Shown here: piece by piece, positions 1 through 7,538 of the stretch
Numbering within the stretch: position 1 is the stretch's first letter
Layout: each line of letters starts with the position of its first letter
NCBI GenBank assembly: GCA_902363625.1
Contig: CABJAS010000001.1
Coordinates: 186,001-250,000 of the forward strand
Origin: Clostridiaceae bacterium
GTDB lineage: Bacteria; Bacillota_I; Bacilli_A; Erysipelotrichales; Coprobacillaceae
Direction: 5' to 3'
DNA length: 64,000 bases
Program-made: the position numbers and the translations under genes
The notes under the pieces: model-generated
Databases searched by the model: none
Seen by the model: only the letters and a program-made list of their open reading frames with translations
What the model was told of the DNA's origin: nothing

Positions 1-1
1 A

Positions 2-304
2 GAAAAAAAGACAATTCAGCAGGAAACTATAAAAGAAACAAAAAAGAAAATCGTTAAAAAAGTCAGCACCATTAAAATGACATATCAGGAAAAGAAAGAA
101 TTTGAGTCTATTGAATCAGAAATCAGTAATTTAGAAAATCAATTAGCCGAAATCGAAAAGGAAATGAATGCTTTTCATGAAGATTATACCAAAATAATAG
201 AACTCACTAAAAAACAGGAAATGCTTGAAAATGCCCTCGAAGAAAAAATGGAACGCTGGGAATATTTGAGTGAATTAAACGAAAAAGTGATGCAGGCACA
301 TTAG
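2..304 (+). CDS. ABC-F family ATPase, C-terminal coiled-coil domain (5' end outside window)
   Basis: The reading frame is open from the left edge and ends with TAG at 302-304, so only about the last 100 residues are present. They form a lysine-rich linker followed by a long charged heptad-type helix containing the phrase YQEKKEFESIE, then a second helix with ENALEEKMERWEYLSEL. This linker plus two-helix hairpin is what the C-terminus of Uup/EttA-like ABC-F ATPases looks like (YKEQRELE... in the family). These are soluble, ribosome- or DNA-associated ATPases without membrane domains. The nucleotide-binding domains lie outside the window, so the subfamily cannot be given. An internal ATG at 77 is not a likely start, because the frame and the domain extend upstream of it. 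Confidence 0.75.
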   Translation, partial: EKKTIQQETIKETKKKIVKKVSTIKMTYQEKKEFESIESEISNLENQLAEIEKEMNAFHEDYTKIIELTKKQEMLENALEEKMERWEYLSELNEKVMQAH

Positions 305-319
305 CGCATCACTTTTATT
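283..319 (+). terminator. Rho-independent terminator of the ABC-F gene
   Basis: The stem AAAAGTGATGC (283-293) pairs with GCATCACTTTT (306-316) and is followed by a short T-rich stretch. The stop codon of the ABC-F gene lies in the loop. Confidence 0.75.
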
Positions 320-354
320 GTTACTAAAGCAGAAAGATTATAGATATATCCTTA

Positions 355-390
355 TTATTTAGTATAATAAAGATAAGGAAGGTGAATTAA
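355..390 (+). promoter_or_regulatory. Leader with -10 element and ribosome site, copy 1 of a duplicated leader
   Basis: A TATAAT -10 element (363-368) is followed almost at once by AAGGAAGGTG and then the ATG at 391. An almost identical stretch (one substitution across about 24 bases) precedes the paralogous gene at 1572. The transcript would have a very short 5' untranslated region. Confidence 0.55.
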
Positions 391-1014
391 ATGAAAAAAT
401 CACTTTTTAAATCTATTATCATTTTCTGTTTAGTACTCCTTACAGCAATCTATGGCATGAGTGTTTACGCAGTTACAATGCCAAAAAATGCTCATCGGGA
501 TGATAAGGAGCTGATTGTTTTTGATCATACTGCAGACTATATTCAAGCCTTATCTCAAAATCAAAATGTCTCTGATGAAATATTAGATTCAAAAATTGAA
601 ACTGCTTCCTCGGATACTTCTGTGCATTTTGGCAAGCTCATCCAATATATTCCCACTTCATCTCATTACAGTCTCCAGCTTTGCTTTTATATTCAGTTTG
701 AAAATGATCCCGATACTCAAACTCCCATCAAAATCATAAGTGTTGATTACGCTGAAGTAGAATTTGAGGAGGCTCAGTCAACAAAGTCGTATCATGGCAG
801 TCTCTATTATAATTTAGAATCTAACAACGTTCTCTTTTGGGATTTAAACGGAGATATTTACAATAACGGCAATACCTCTTATAAAATCGAACCCAGAAAT
901 CCTGAGTCTGCCATTATTCAATATGTAATTGATGGCTTATATGAGCATGATACCTACCTTCATGATTCCGGTCGATTGCGTTTAGATGATTCTTCCATTA
1001 CGCTAATCCCTTAA
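391..1014 (+). CDS. Secreted or membrane-anchored protein of unknown function, paralogue 1
   Basis: I do not recognise a named family. The 207-residue protein starts with Lys-Lys and a hydrophobic segment (about residues 7-28, ending in VYAV), so it is exported or N-terminally anchored. The rest is soluble and polar, with no cysteine cluster or catalytic motif. Residues 45-130 align by eye with the protein encoded at 1572-2258: both have a [D/E]YI-x2-L-[S/T]-Q start, then HFG/HYG, then an [F/Y]-[F/Y]IQ[F/Y]E strand and a [V/E]-[D/E]YA[E/N][V/I] strand. The ATG is preceded by AAGGAAGGTG at good spacing. A hairpin terminator follows. A signalling or sensing role is possible but nothing in the sequence proves it. 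Confidence 0.7.
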   Translation: MKKSLFKSIIIFCLVLLTAIYGMSVYAVTMPKNAHRDDKELIVFDHTADYIQALSQNQNVSDEILDSKIETASSDTSVHFGKLIQYIPTSSHYSLQLCFYIQFENDPDTQTPIKIISVDYAEVEFEEAQSTKSYHGSLYYNLESNNVLFWDLNGDIYNNGNTSYKIEPRNPESAIIQYVIDGLYEHDTYLHDSGRLRLDDSSITLIP

Positions 1015-1026
1015 TTACTAACTAAT

Positions 1027-1064
1027 AAAAAACGATGCGATATTATTACGTGCATCGTTTTTTA
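1027..1064. terminator. Bidirectional terminator between convergent genes
   Basis: The stem AAAACGATGC/GCATCGTTTT (about 1029-1038 with 1052-1061) has A-runs on one side and T-runs on the other. It serves both the plus-strand gene ending at 1014 and the minus-strand gene ending at 1062. Confidence 0.75.
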
Positions 1065-1382
1065 TATTATCTTACCGTTAAACGGGTTAAAATAAACAAT
1101 CTCATTATAAAAATTAACTGCGGCATATTTACCGTCTGTTATCCTTAGTCCAATATAAGCGTTATTCATATTTTTAGTAACCCCACTTGATTCGCGTTTT
1201 TTTATTTTCCACAGTTCTTGTCCTTCATGATTCAAACAATAAATATTACAATGGGTTTGAACATCTAAATCAAATCCCAGCAGTACAAAAATATAAGATT
1301 TACTCGTCATAACATTATAGATTTTATTTGGAAACTGAATTTCTTTTCCATTGAGTTGAAGACAGTTGTTCTGATAGGTCAT
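1062..1382 (-). CDS. Small protein with beta-propeller-like repeats, unknown function
   Basis: This 106-residue soluble protein has no signal peptide or membrane segment. It contains two strand-rich units that end in phrases typical of PQQ/quinoprotein-like propeller blades (NHEGQELWKI and NPFNGKII, that is a G-x-x-LW and a polar-G ending). It may be a small or truncated member of such a family, since two blades do not make a propeller. AGGAG stands 11 bases upstream of the ATG. It lies inverted between the two paralogous exported proteins and shares a terminator with the first. No function is assigned. Confidence 0.55.
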   Translation of the reverse strand: MTYQNNCLQLNGKEIQFPNKIYNVMTSKSYIFVLLGFDLDVQTHCNIYCLNHEGQELWKIKKRESSGVTKNMNNAYIGLRITDGKYAAVNFYNEIVYFNPFNGKII

Positions 1383-1535
1383 TTTCCTTCACGCTCCTAT
1401 TCTTATATAAGAATACATTATAAAATATGCAAAAATATAGAATAAATACTAAAGATTCTCGAAAGGTTTAAAATTCTCCTTAATTTCCAGACGAAAAAGC
1501 ACCAAAATCAGAAACCTTTCTCCTCTATCCGTTAT

Positions 1536-1571
1536 TTTCAAGTATAATAAAGGTAAGGAAGGTGATGCTTT
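1536..1571 (+). promoter_or_regulatory. Leader with -10 element and ribosome site, copy 2 of a duplicated leader
   Basis: TATAAT (1543-1548) and AAGGAAGGTG repeat the arrangement found upstream of 391 with a single substitution over about 24 bases, then the ATG at 1572. This supports a tandem duplication that included the promoter. Confidence 0.55.
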
Positions 1572-2258
1572 ATGAAAAAGAAACATTTCAAACATAGTTT
1601 AATTGTTATTATAATAATCATCGTTGGTTTCATTTGTTTGGCTGCTTATTTTAAAATAAAACAACTACAGCCTGATCCCAACTATACTGAATTCACTGCC
1701 TATAACGATCATTCAGAATATATTGAGACTCTCACGCAAGATTCCAGTATTCCGACAGATATTTTAAATGAGATGGTCGAACGTGCCAATAATGACTCTG
1801 CCAGCCACTATGGATTGTTGGTTCATCATTTGCAAGTGACTTCGACATATACTGTCCGTCTTTATTTTTTCATTCAGTATGAACCCGACGAAAATTCACA
1901 AAAGTCACCTAAAATTACTAAGGTTGAATATGCAAATATCAATCGTCAAGACGACAGACGCCTTAAACAGTTTGAAGGGAAATTATCTTATAACTTGGAG
2001 CCTTACAATCAAATCCATTGGGAATTAGAAGAAAAATTTATGAATGGTGACACCACAGCAGAAAACAGATTACACTGGGATGTCAGTTGGACTAACATTG
2101 AAAATGCCCAGAATAATAAAGACACAACCGAGAATACCATCTTTTTAGACAAGGGTGGAACTACCATCGAATATACCGCAAATGATGAAAGCACCTATTA
2201 TCACTATTTAAATAAAGAGGGTTATATTAATTTTCAAAAGTTATCCGTCATGCAATAA
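1572..2258 (+). CDS. Membrane-anchored protein of unknown function, paralogue 2
   Basis: The 228-residue protein begins with a basic start (KKKHFKH) and one strongly hydrophobic helix (about residues 9-27, isoleucine/valine rich), followed by an extracellular domain. No lipobox cysteine is present, so a single-pass anchor is likely. The region from about residue 40 to 130 is homologous to the protein at 391-1014. The C-terminal part differs and is longer. It faces the nuclease-helicase gene tail to tail, with only about 10 bases between the stop codons and no obvious hairpin in the gap. Function is unknown. Confidence 0.7.
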   Translation: MKKKHFKHSLIVIIIIIVGFICLAAYFKIKQLQPDPNYTEFTAYNDHSEYIETLTQDSSIPTDILNEMVERANNDSASHYGLLVHHLQVTSTYTVRLYFFIQYEPDENSQKSPKITKVEYANINRQDDRRLKQFEGKLSYNLEPYNQIHWELEEKFMNGDTTAENRLHWDVSWTNIENAQNNKDTTENTIFLDKGGTTIEYTANDESTYYHYLNKEGYINFQKLSVMQ

Positions 2259-2267
2259 ATGTGAGTG

Positions 2268-4592
2268 TTACTGTTTGTTTTCGCTGTTCCAAAATGTTTC
2301 TAACTGTTTTGAAATATGGTCGACAGACGTTTTTTGAAGATGTTTCCATTCACGTGGGAACATTTTTGTATACTCGTTTGATGCATAGCGTTCATCCAGC
2401 AGTAAAATGACTCCGCGATCCTGATTTGTTCGAATTACCCTCCCGGCTGCCTGAAGTACTTTGTTCATTCCGGGATATTTATAAGCATAATCATAGCCGT
2501 CTTTTTCAAAATAGCTTTTAATCAAATTTCTTTCCAATCCCAGCTGCGGCAGTCCAACTCCGACAATGATTGTTCCGATCAGCTGCTCGCCTTTAAAATC
2601 AATTCCTTCCGAAAACATACCGCCCAAAACTGTGAAAAACACCTGTGAACGGTCTTTAACTGTTTTAAAATGATCAAGAAATATGTTTTTATCTTCTAAG
2701 CTCATCTGTCCTTCTTGTTTATACACGTAGACTTCATCATTTGGTATAAACCGCTGATACACTTGGTTTAAATATTCATATGAGGAAAAGAAAATCAGAT
2801 AATTCCCTGTTTTTCCCTTTGCCAGTTCAGAGATGTACTGACAGATTTTATCATAAGAATAGATGCGTTGGCGATATTTCGCCTGAACATCATTTCCCAC
2901 TAAAACTAAACGATTCTGACTGTCAAACGGAGAATCATAATATAATTTAAAATCATCTTTTTTACCCCCAAGTATGCGGTAAAAATATTGAATCGGAAGC
3001 AAAGTGGCACTAAAGAAGATCACTGCTTGTGCTTGACTATAGTAATCATTGAGCAAGCTGCTTGGATCCATACAGTATATTTTCAGCATGACATCGCCAT
3101 CATCAATAGCATAAGTGACATAGGATTCACGATACAATTCAAAGATTTTCATAAAAGCCACGCATTCAAAATACAAATCCAATATTTCTTGCTCCTGTTC
3201 CCCATTTTCGGATAAATATTTTTGCATTGCCCATAGAAAACCTTCAACACGTTTAGCTATTTCTAGTGGCGGCTGATAATCCACAATATAAGGTCTGTCA
3301 ACCAGATCGTTTTTTAATTGAAGCATGGCTTCATCTAAAGCAATCAAAGCTTTATAAGCATTCTTTGAACGATCTGACATTAATGTTTTTACTTGACGAA
3401 TATGAGAGTGAAACAATGCTTTTGAATACATCTCTCTTGAACGGTCAACTAAATTATGGGCTTCATCAACCAGCATTGTCAGTTTGCTTTCCGGATAGAA
3501 GGCACGCTGTAAATTGACTCTGGGATCAAAAGCATAATTATAATCCAAAATTGAGAAATCACTGAACAAGAATAAATCTAAAGAAAATTCAAAGGGACAA
3601 ACTTCATGTTTTAAAGCAAACTCTTGGATATTTTCTTTATCATAAGTATTGGCATGAGCCATAATATCGAGCATTGCCTGATTTACCCGATCATAATGAT
3701 TCTTAGCATAGGGACAATAATCCGGATGACAATGGCGTTCTTCGAGAAAACACATTTGATCTTTTGCCGTAATGACCACCGTTCTTAAAATCAGTCCGTT
3801 TTTTTCAAGATGGCTTAGCGTCTCTTTAGCAACAGTGCGGGTAATCGCTTTAGCTGTCAGATACATAATCTTGTTTGTATGACCATGATGCAATGCTCTC
3901 AGAGCCGGAAACACCGTTCCCAATGTTTTCCCCAGTCCGGTTGCCGCATGAATAAAAAGCTTCTGTTTATTTTTAATCGTATAATAGACTGCATTCATCA
4001 TTTCCTGTTGACCGTTTCGATATTGATCGTAAGGAAAAGCTAAGGTTTCTAAGGATTGATCGCGAATTTGCTTGAAATCATAATAGAGTTTAACGAATGC
4101 ATGATACTGCCCGATAATTGAAGAAAAGATCAATTCAATCTGATCAAATAAAAAATGCTCCTTTAATATTTTCTGATCTTTATTATTCACGTCATAATAC
4201 GTCAGCTGACAATCTATTTCCTTTAAATCATTTTGAACACAATAGATATAGGCATAACACATCAATTGGTGAAAATGGCGCTGATTGACATGCTCGAGAT
4301 CTAAATCATCTAATGGATACGTCACAGATTTAATTTCATCAATGCAGACTTCATCCTCTAAAATAATCAGTCCGTCCATCCTGCCTTGAAGAACATATAA
4401 AAACCCTTCATACTCAAATTCATAGTTCAGTGCTACTTCAGCATGATAAGATTCCCCTTGCTGTTTTTGAATAAGCTGATGGATGCGAGTTCCTTCCACC
4501 GCTCGGTTGTTCGCTGAAATTTCTGTAATGATATGTCCGCTGCGACTGATGAACTCTACCATTTCCCGAATTGAACATCTTACTGTTTCCAT
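2268..4592 (-). CDS. PD-(D/E)XK nuclease fused to XPD/DinG-type iron-sulfur helicase
   Basis: The product is a 774-residue superfamily 2 DNA helicase of the XPD/DinG group. Residues 1-170 look like a Cas4/RecB-type PD-(D/E)XK nuclease: G-T-R-I-H near 34-38, GRMDG with Asp near 73, IDEIK with Glu86 and Lys88, and HQLMCYAY with Gln near 109. The helicase follows with Walker A ATGLGKT (about 217-223), four cysteines placed as in the XPD Fe-S cluster (about 281, 288, 293, 332), DEAH (about 376-379), and a C-terminal QAAGRVIRT motif VI. I choose ATG at 4592 because AGAGGTGG stands just upstream. A further in-frame ATG at 4613 has no ribosome site. The role is DNA unwinding coupled to end processing, presumably in repair. 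It is divergent from the AAA+ gene at 4694, with about 100 bases between them. Confidence 0.88.
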   Translation of the reverse strand: METVRCSIREMVEFISRSGHIITEISANNRAVEGTRIHQLIQKQQGESYHAEVALNYEFEYEGFLYVLQGRMDGLIILEDEVCIDEIKSVTYPLDDLDLEHVNQRHFHQLMCYAYIYCVQNDLKEIDCQLTYYDVNNKDQKILKEHFLFDQIELIFSSIIGQYHAFVKLYYDFKQIRDQSLETLAFPYDQYRNGQQEMMNAVYYTIKNKQKLFIHAATGLGKTLGTVFPALRALHHGHTNKIMYLTAKAITRTVAKETLSHLEKNGLILRTVVITAKDQMCFLEERHCHPDYCPYAKNHYDRVNQAMLDIMAHANTYDKENIQEFALKHEVCPFEFSLDLFLFSDFSILDYNYAFDPRVNLQRAFYPESKLTMLVDEAHNLVDRSREMYSKALFHSHIRQVKTLMSDRSKNAYKALIALDEAMLQLKNDLVDRPYIVDYQPPLEIAKRVEGFLWAMQKYLSENGEQEQEILDLYFECVAFMKIFELYRESYVTYAIDDGDVMLKIYCMDPSSLLNDYYSQAQAVIFFSATLLPIQYFYRILGGKKDDFKLYYDSPFDSQNRLVLVGNDVQAKYRQRIYSYDKICQYISELAKGKTGNYLIFFSSYEYLNQVYQRFIPNDEVYVYKQEGQMSLEDKNIFLDHFKTVKDRSQVFFTVLGGMFSEGIDFKGEQLIGTIIVGVGLPQLGLERNLIKSYFEKDGYDYAYKYPGMNKVLQAAGRVIRTNQDRGVILLLDERYASNEYTKMFPREWKHLQKTSVDHISKQLETFWNSENKQ

Positions 4593-4693
4593 GCATCCAC
4601 CTCTTTTCTCCATTATACATATTTTTCCTTTTAAAATCTATGTGCTTGTGAGAATATTCAATTTATGGTAGGATACCACTAGGAGATGAGGAT

Positions 4694-6646
4694 ATGGACA
4701 AGAAATTTGATGACCTTCTCAACAGTGTATTTGGGACGAAAAAAACATTAGAAAAAATGGAGAAAGAACATAAAAAAAGCGGAGATTTAGTCAGTGAGCT
4801 AGAACAGATGAGTAAACAGATGGATCAGCTGATCAAAGAAAATAGCCGCCAGATGATGAAAAATACCAGCAAACAAATGGATAAGCTGCAAAAGAATTTA
4901 AAAGAAGACATGTTAGAAGAAACGCCAAAAGAGATTGATTTTAGTGATCTTGAAACAAAGCTTAAGGAAATCATGATCGGTCAAGATCGCTTTATCCATC
5001 AGCTTGTCATTGCTTTTAAAAGAGCGAAAATCGCCGGAAATCGAATTGGAAAGATTAAGAATAATATTTTAGTTTTAGGAAAACAAGGAACGGGAAAGCA
5101 GTTAGTATTAGATAAATCAAATGAACTGCTTTATCTTTTAGGAGAAGTAAAAAGCAAGAATCTTCATATCATGGATCTGTCTCTTTACCCCTCACAAGGA
5201 GAAGAAAAGCTCTTTTTGCAAGATCTCTTTGCCCTTCTTTCAAAAAGCGACAGTATTTTAGTTTTCTTAAATTTTGAGCAATGCTTTACAGGATATCTAT
5301 CAATGATTACCCAATTATTAAAAACGGGGAAAATCACATTAAATAAACGTTATATTTTAAATAATCATCAATTAGTAGAAAGCACCAATGTGCTGTCAAG
5401 TGATTCAATCGGCAACTTGGAAGCGAACCAGCAATATTTGGTTTTCGTCTCTGATCAGTCTTTAAATCAGCTGACTGCAAAGCTTGGGACTAAATTTATT
5501 CAATTATTCGGCGATATATGTGAAACGAATGCTTTTAGTGAAGAAGAAGTGATCGAAATCACTGCACAGCAGCAGGCTGCTTTTATTCAGCGCTGTTTAA
5601 ATCAATTGCAGATTGAAGTCACTGTCGATCCTAAATTGGAGAATACCGTATTAAAAAAATATGATCCCCAGCAAGGGATCGAGTCAATACAATATCAATA
5701 TGATAAATTATATCAGGGATTAGTAGAATTGAAGCTTCAGGAAACACGTTTGATTGAAAAAGTCACTATACGAAGCGATATGTCTGTTTTAGTTGATGAA
5801 ATCGTTTATCCACTGGATCACCTTTTACCTAACCAAAGCAATTTAGAGCTGCAGCAGGTTATTGATGAACTTGATACAATCATCGGTTTAAAAGAAATCA
5901 AAGAATATATTCTTTCTTTAAAAGATCATTATGAAATCATGAAGCTAAGAGAACAAAGCGGTTTTAAAACATCGGATATTTCTAAGCATATGATCTTTAC
6001 CGGAAATCCCGGGACCGGAAAAACCACGATTGCCCGTATTGTTTCAAGATATTTAAAAGCGATCGGTATTTTAGAAAGCGGTCAGTTAGTAGAAGTCAGC
6101 CGCGGTGATTTAGTTGGACGTTATGTCGGTCATACCGCACCGCTTACCAAACAGGTTGTGGAATCAGCGCTTGGCGGTGTCTTGTTCATTGATGAGGCCT
6201 ACTCATTATACCGCGGAAAAGAAGATTCTTTTGGTTTAGAAGCGATTGATACACTAGTAAAATGTATGGAAGACTATCGTGATCAGCTGATTGTCATATT
6301 AGCCGGCTATACAAAAGAAATGAGTGAATTTTTGGAAGCCAATTCCGGATTAAAATCACGTTTTCCAAATATTATTGAGTTTCCGGATTACACCGCTCAG
6401 GAACTGTTGGATATTACCTTGAATATTGCGACTTCAAAGGATTATCAGATTGATGAAGAATGTCTGCAGCCGCTGCTTAATTATTATGAAGAAAAACAAA
6501 AGACCGATTCACAAAGAAGCGGAAACGGTCGTATGGCACGAAATTTAATTGAGCAAGCCATGATTAATCAAGCCAAACGTCTGATCGTCGAAAAAGAAGC
6601 TCCCATTAACCAGCTGAAATTATCTGACTTTGATTTCGTTAAATAA
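4694..6646 (+). CDS. Double AAA+ ATPase, CbxX/CfxQ (SpoVK-like) C-terminal domain
   Basis: The 650-residue protein starts with about 70 residues of charged coiled coil. A first AAA+ module (about 85-290) has a Walker A GKQGTGKQ near 129-136, but no clear Walker B acidic pair (ILVFLNFEQ instead), so it is probably degenerate. A second module (about 390-650) is a clear CbxX/CfxQ-type AAA+ domain, with Walker A NPGTGKTT (437-444), a GRYVG pore loop (about 475), Walker B FIDEAY (about 498-503), sensor LAGYTKEM and an arginine finger in GLKSRFP. Such proteins are hexameric remodelers of partner proteins. The family includes rubisco activase CbbX and sporulation protein SpoVK. The ribosome site is GGAGATGAGG before the ATG. 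The stop overlaps the convergent Smr gene by 8 bases. Confidence 0.88.
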   Translation: MDKKFDDLLNSVFGTKKTLEKMEKEHKKSGDLVSELEQMSKQMDQLIKENSRQMMKNTSKQMDKLQKNLKEDMLEETPKEIDFSDLETKLKEIMIGQDRFIHQLVIAFKRAKIAGNRIGKIKNNILVLGKQGTGKQLVLDKSNELLYLLGEVKSKNLHIMDLSLYPSQGEEKLFLQDLFALLSKSDSILVFLNFEQCFTGYLSMITQLLKTGKITLNKRYILNNHQLVESTNVLSSDSIGNLEANQQYLVFVSDQSLNQLTAKLGTKFIQLFGDICETNAFSEEEVIEITAQQQAAFIQRCLNQLQIEVTVDPKLENTVLKKYDPQQGIESIQYQYDKLYQGLVELKLQETRLIEKVTIRSDMSVLVDEIVYPLDHLLPNQSNLELQQVIDELDTIIGLKEIKEYILSLKDHYEIMKLREQSGFKTSDISKHMIFTGNPGTGKTTIARIVSRYLKAIGILESGQLVEVSRGDLVGRYVGHTAPLTKQVVESALGGVLFIDEAYSLYRGKEDSFGLEAIDTLVKCMEDYRDQLIVILAGYTKEMSEFLEANSGLKSRFPNIIEFPDYTAQELLDITLNIATSKDYQIDEECLQPLLNYYEEKQKTDSQRSGNGRMARNLIEQAMINQAKRLIVEKEAPINQLKLSDFDFVK

Positions 6647-6887
6647 TATTTCTTAGGACTAGATCCGTTATTCCCGGATTTAGTCCTATTTCTATTTTTA
6701 TGACCTTAGGATGATGGCGATACGTTTGTCGAACCATTCTTCTTAAAGCATCACCTTGATGAAAGCCGTGAATGATGCGTAAACGATACACGTTCGTTTT
6801 CGCTTTTTTTAATTGTGAATCGATAAGTGTCTTTGCCTGATATTGATTCATACCATGTATATCGATTTCTATAATTCCGCCATTCAT
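6639..6887 (-). CDS. Stand-alone Smr (small MutS-related) domain protein
   Basis: The 82-residue protein is essentially one Smr domain. It has the N-terminal IDIHGM (the DLHG-like motif), a helix QAKTLIDSQL, and the second signature RIIHGFHQGDALRRMV, which matches the IHGxGxGxLR motif. Smr domains bind or nick nucleic acids, and bacterial ones include ribosome- and RNA-targeting nucleases. In this protein the G-x-G is G-F-H-Q-G-D, slightly unusual. The 3' end overlaps the convergent AAA+ gene by 8 bases and carries that gene's terminator hairpin inside its own coding sequence. Confidence 0.85.
   Translation of the reverse strand: MNGGIIEIDIHGMNQYQAKTLIDSQLKKAKTNVYRLRIIHGFHQGDALRRMVRQTYRHHPKVIKIEIGLNPGITDLVLRNII
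6655..6699 (+). terminator. Terminator of the AAA+ gene, lying inside the Smr coding region
   Basis: A 13-bp near-perfect stem (AGGACTAGATCCG, 6655-6667, with CGGATTTAGTCCT, 6675-6687) is followed by a T-rich run on the plus strand (6688-6699). It encodes the last residues of the opposite-strand Smr protein. Confidence 0.75.
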
Positions 6888-6913
6888 TTTTCATCACCCT
6901 ATTCATTATAGCA

Positions 6914-7432
6914 TCATTCGCAATGTTGTTTAAGCATCGCAATACTTTTTTTCAAATCATAATCCCCCATATTTAATAATAGAATCATTTGGTCTTCGTT
7001 TTCTTCCATAATTCTCATTTTAAATACTGCCGGTAATTGTTTTAGAAATTTATCAAAATTTAATTTTGATATTCCAACACTGATTGAATAGATCGCATAA
7101 ATATCAAAATCAAATTCCTCCATACTTAAAGTTAACATTTTTCCGGTTGTTATTTTACCGGTAGTGAAATCGACAGCTTCTGAATGCAGTGTATAAGTAA
7201 CCTCTTCTTCATTTAGTATAAACAATAAATCCTGCAGCAACAGGCTAGGGATATTGCGGTCAACCAGGATCTTCTCTTTAAATTCAATTAGGCTTCCAGC
7301 AAAACTGATAACTCCATCCAAGGCATAGTGCGGATAGTTTAATGAAGAAAAGTGAGTAAAGCCGATGTTGTAGCAATGCGGTAATAAGGTTGTTTCATTT
7401 TGATCTAAGTTTATAATATTAATCTCTTTCAT
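6914..7432 (-). CDS. Soluble protein of unknown function
   Basis: This 172-residue acidic protein has no signal peptide or membrane segment and no motif I recognise. It is rich in beta-strand-like hydrophobic/acidic alternation (for example SMEEFDFDIYAIYSISVGISKL). The GGAGGG ribosome site lies just before ATG 7432. A longer frame starting at 7444 would use that site as coding sequence, so 7432 is preferred. It ends 26 bases upstream of the Smr gene start and may be transcribed together with it. Confidence 0.6.
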   Translation of the reverse strand: MKEINIINLDQNETTLLPHCYNIGFTHFSSLNYPHYALDGVISFAGSLIEFKEKILVDRNIPSLLLQDLLFILNEEEVTYTLHSEAVDFTTGKITTGKMLTLSMEEFDFDIYAIYSISVGISKLNFDKFLKQLPAVFKMRIMEENEDQMILLLNMGDYDLKKSIAMLKQHCE

Positions 7433-7504
7433 AGTTCCCTCCATTTATCTAATACATTATATGAAGGAGAATAGAAAAAATTTAAGATTTATTGTATTTC
7501 AGTA

Positions 7505-7534
7505 TAAAAAATCACCTTGCAAGACCAAGGCGAT
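7505..7534 (-). terminator. Terminator of the MATE transporter gene
   Basis: On the minus strand ATCGCCTTG pairs with CAAGGTGAT (7526-7534 with 7511-7519) and a run of Ts follows. Confidence 0.75.
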
Positions 7535-7538
7535 ATTT

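Noticed and set aside
4593..4613. Longer start (ATG 4613) for the nuclease-helicase gene
   Set aside because: It has no ribosome site, whereas ATG 4592 has AGAGGTGG just upstream. The extra seven residues are not needed for the nuclease fold.
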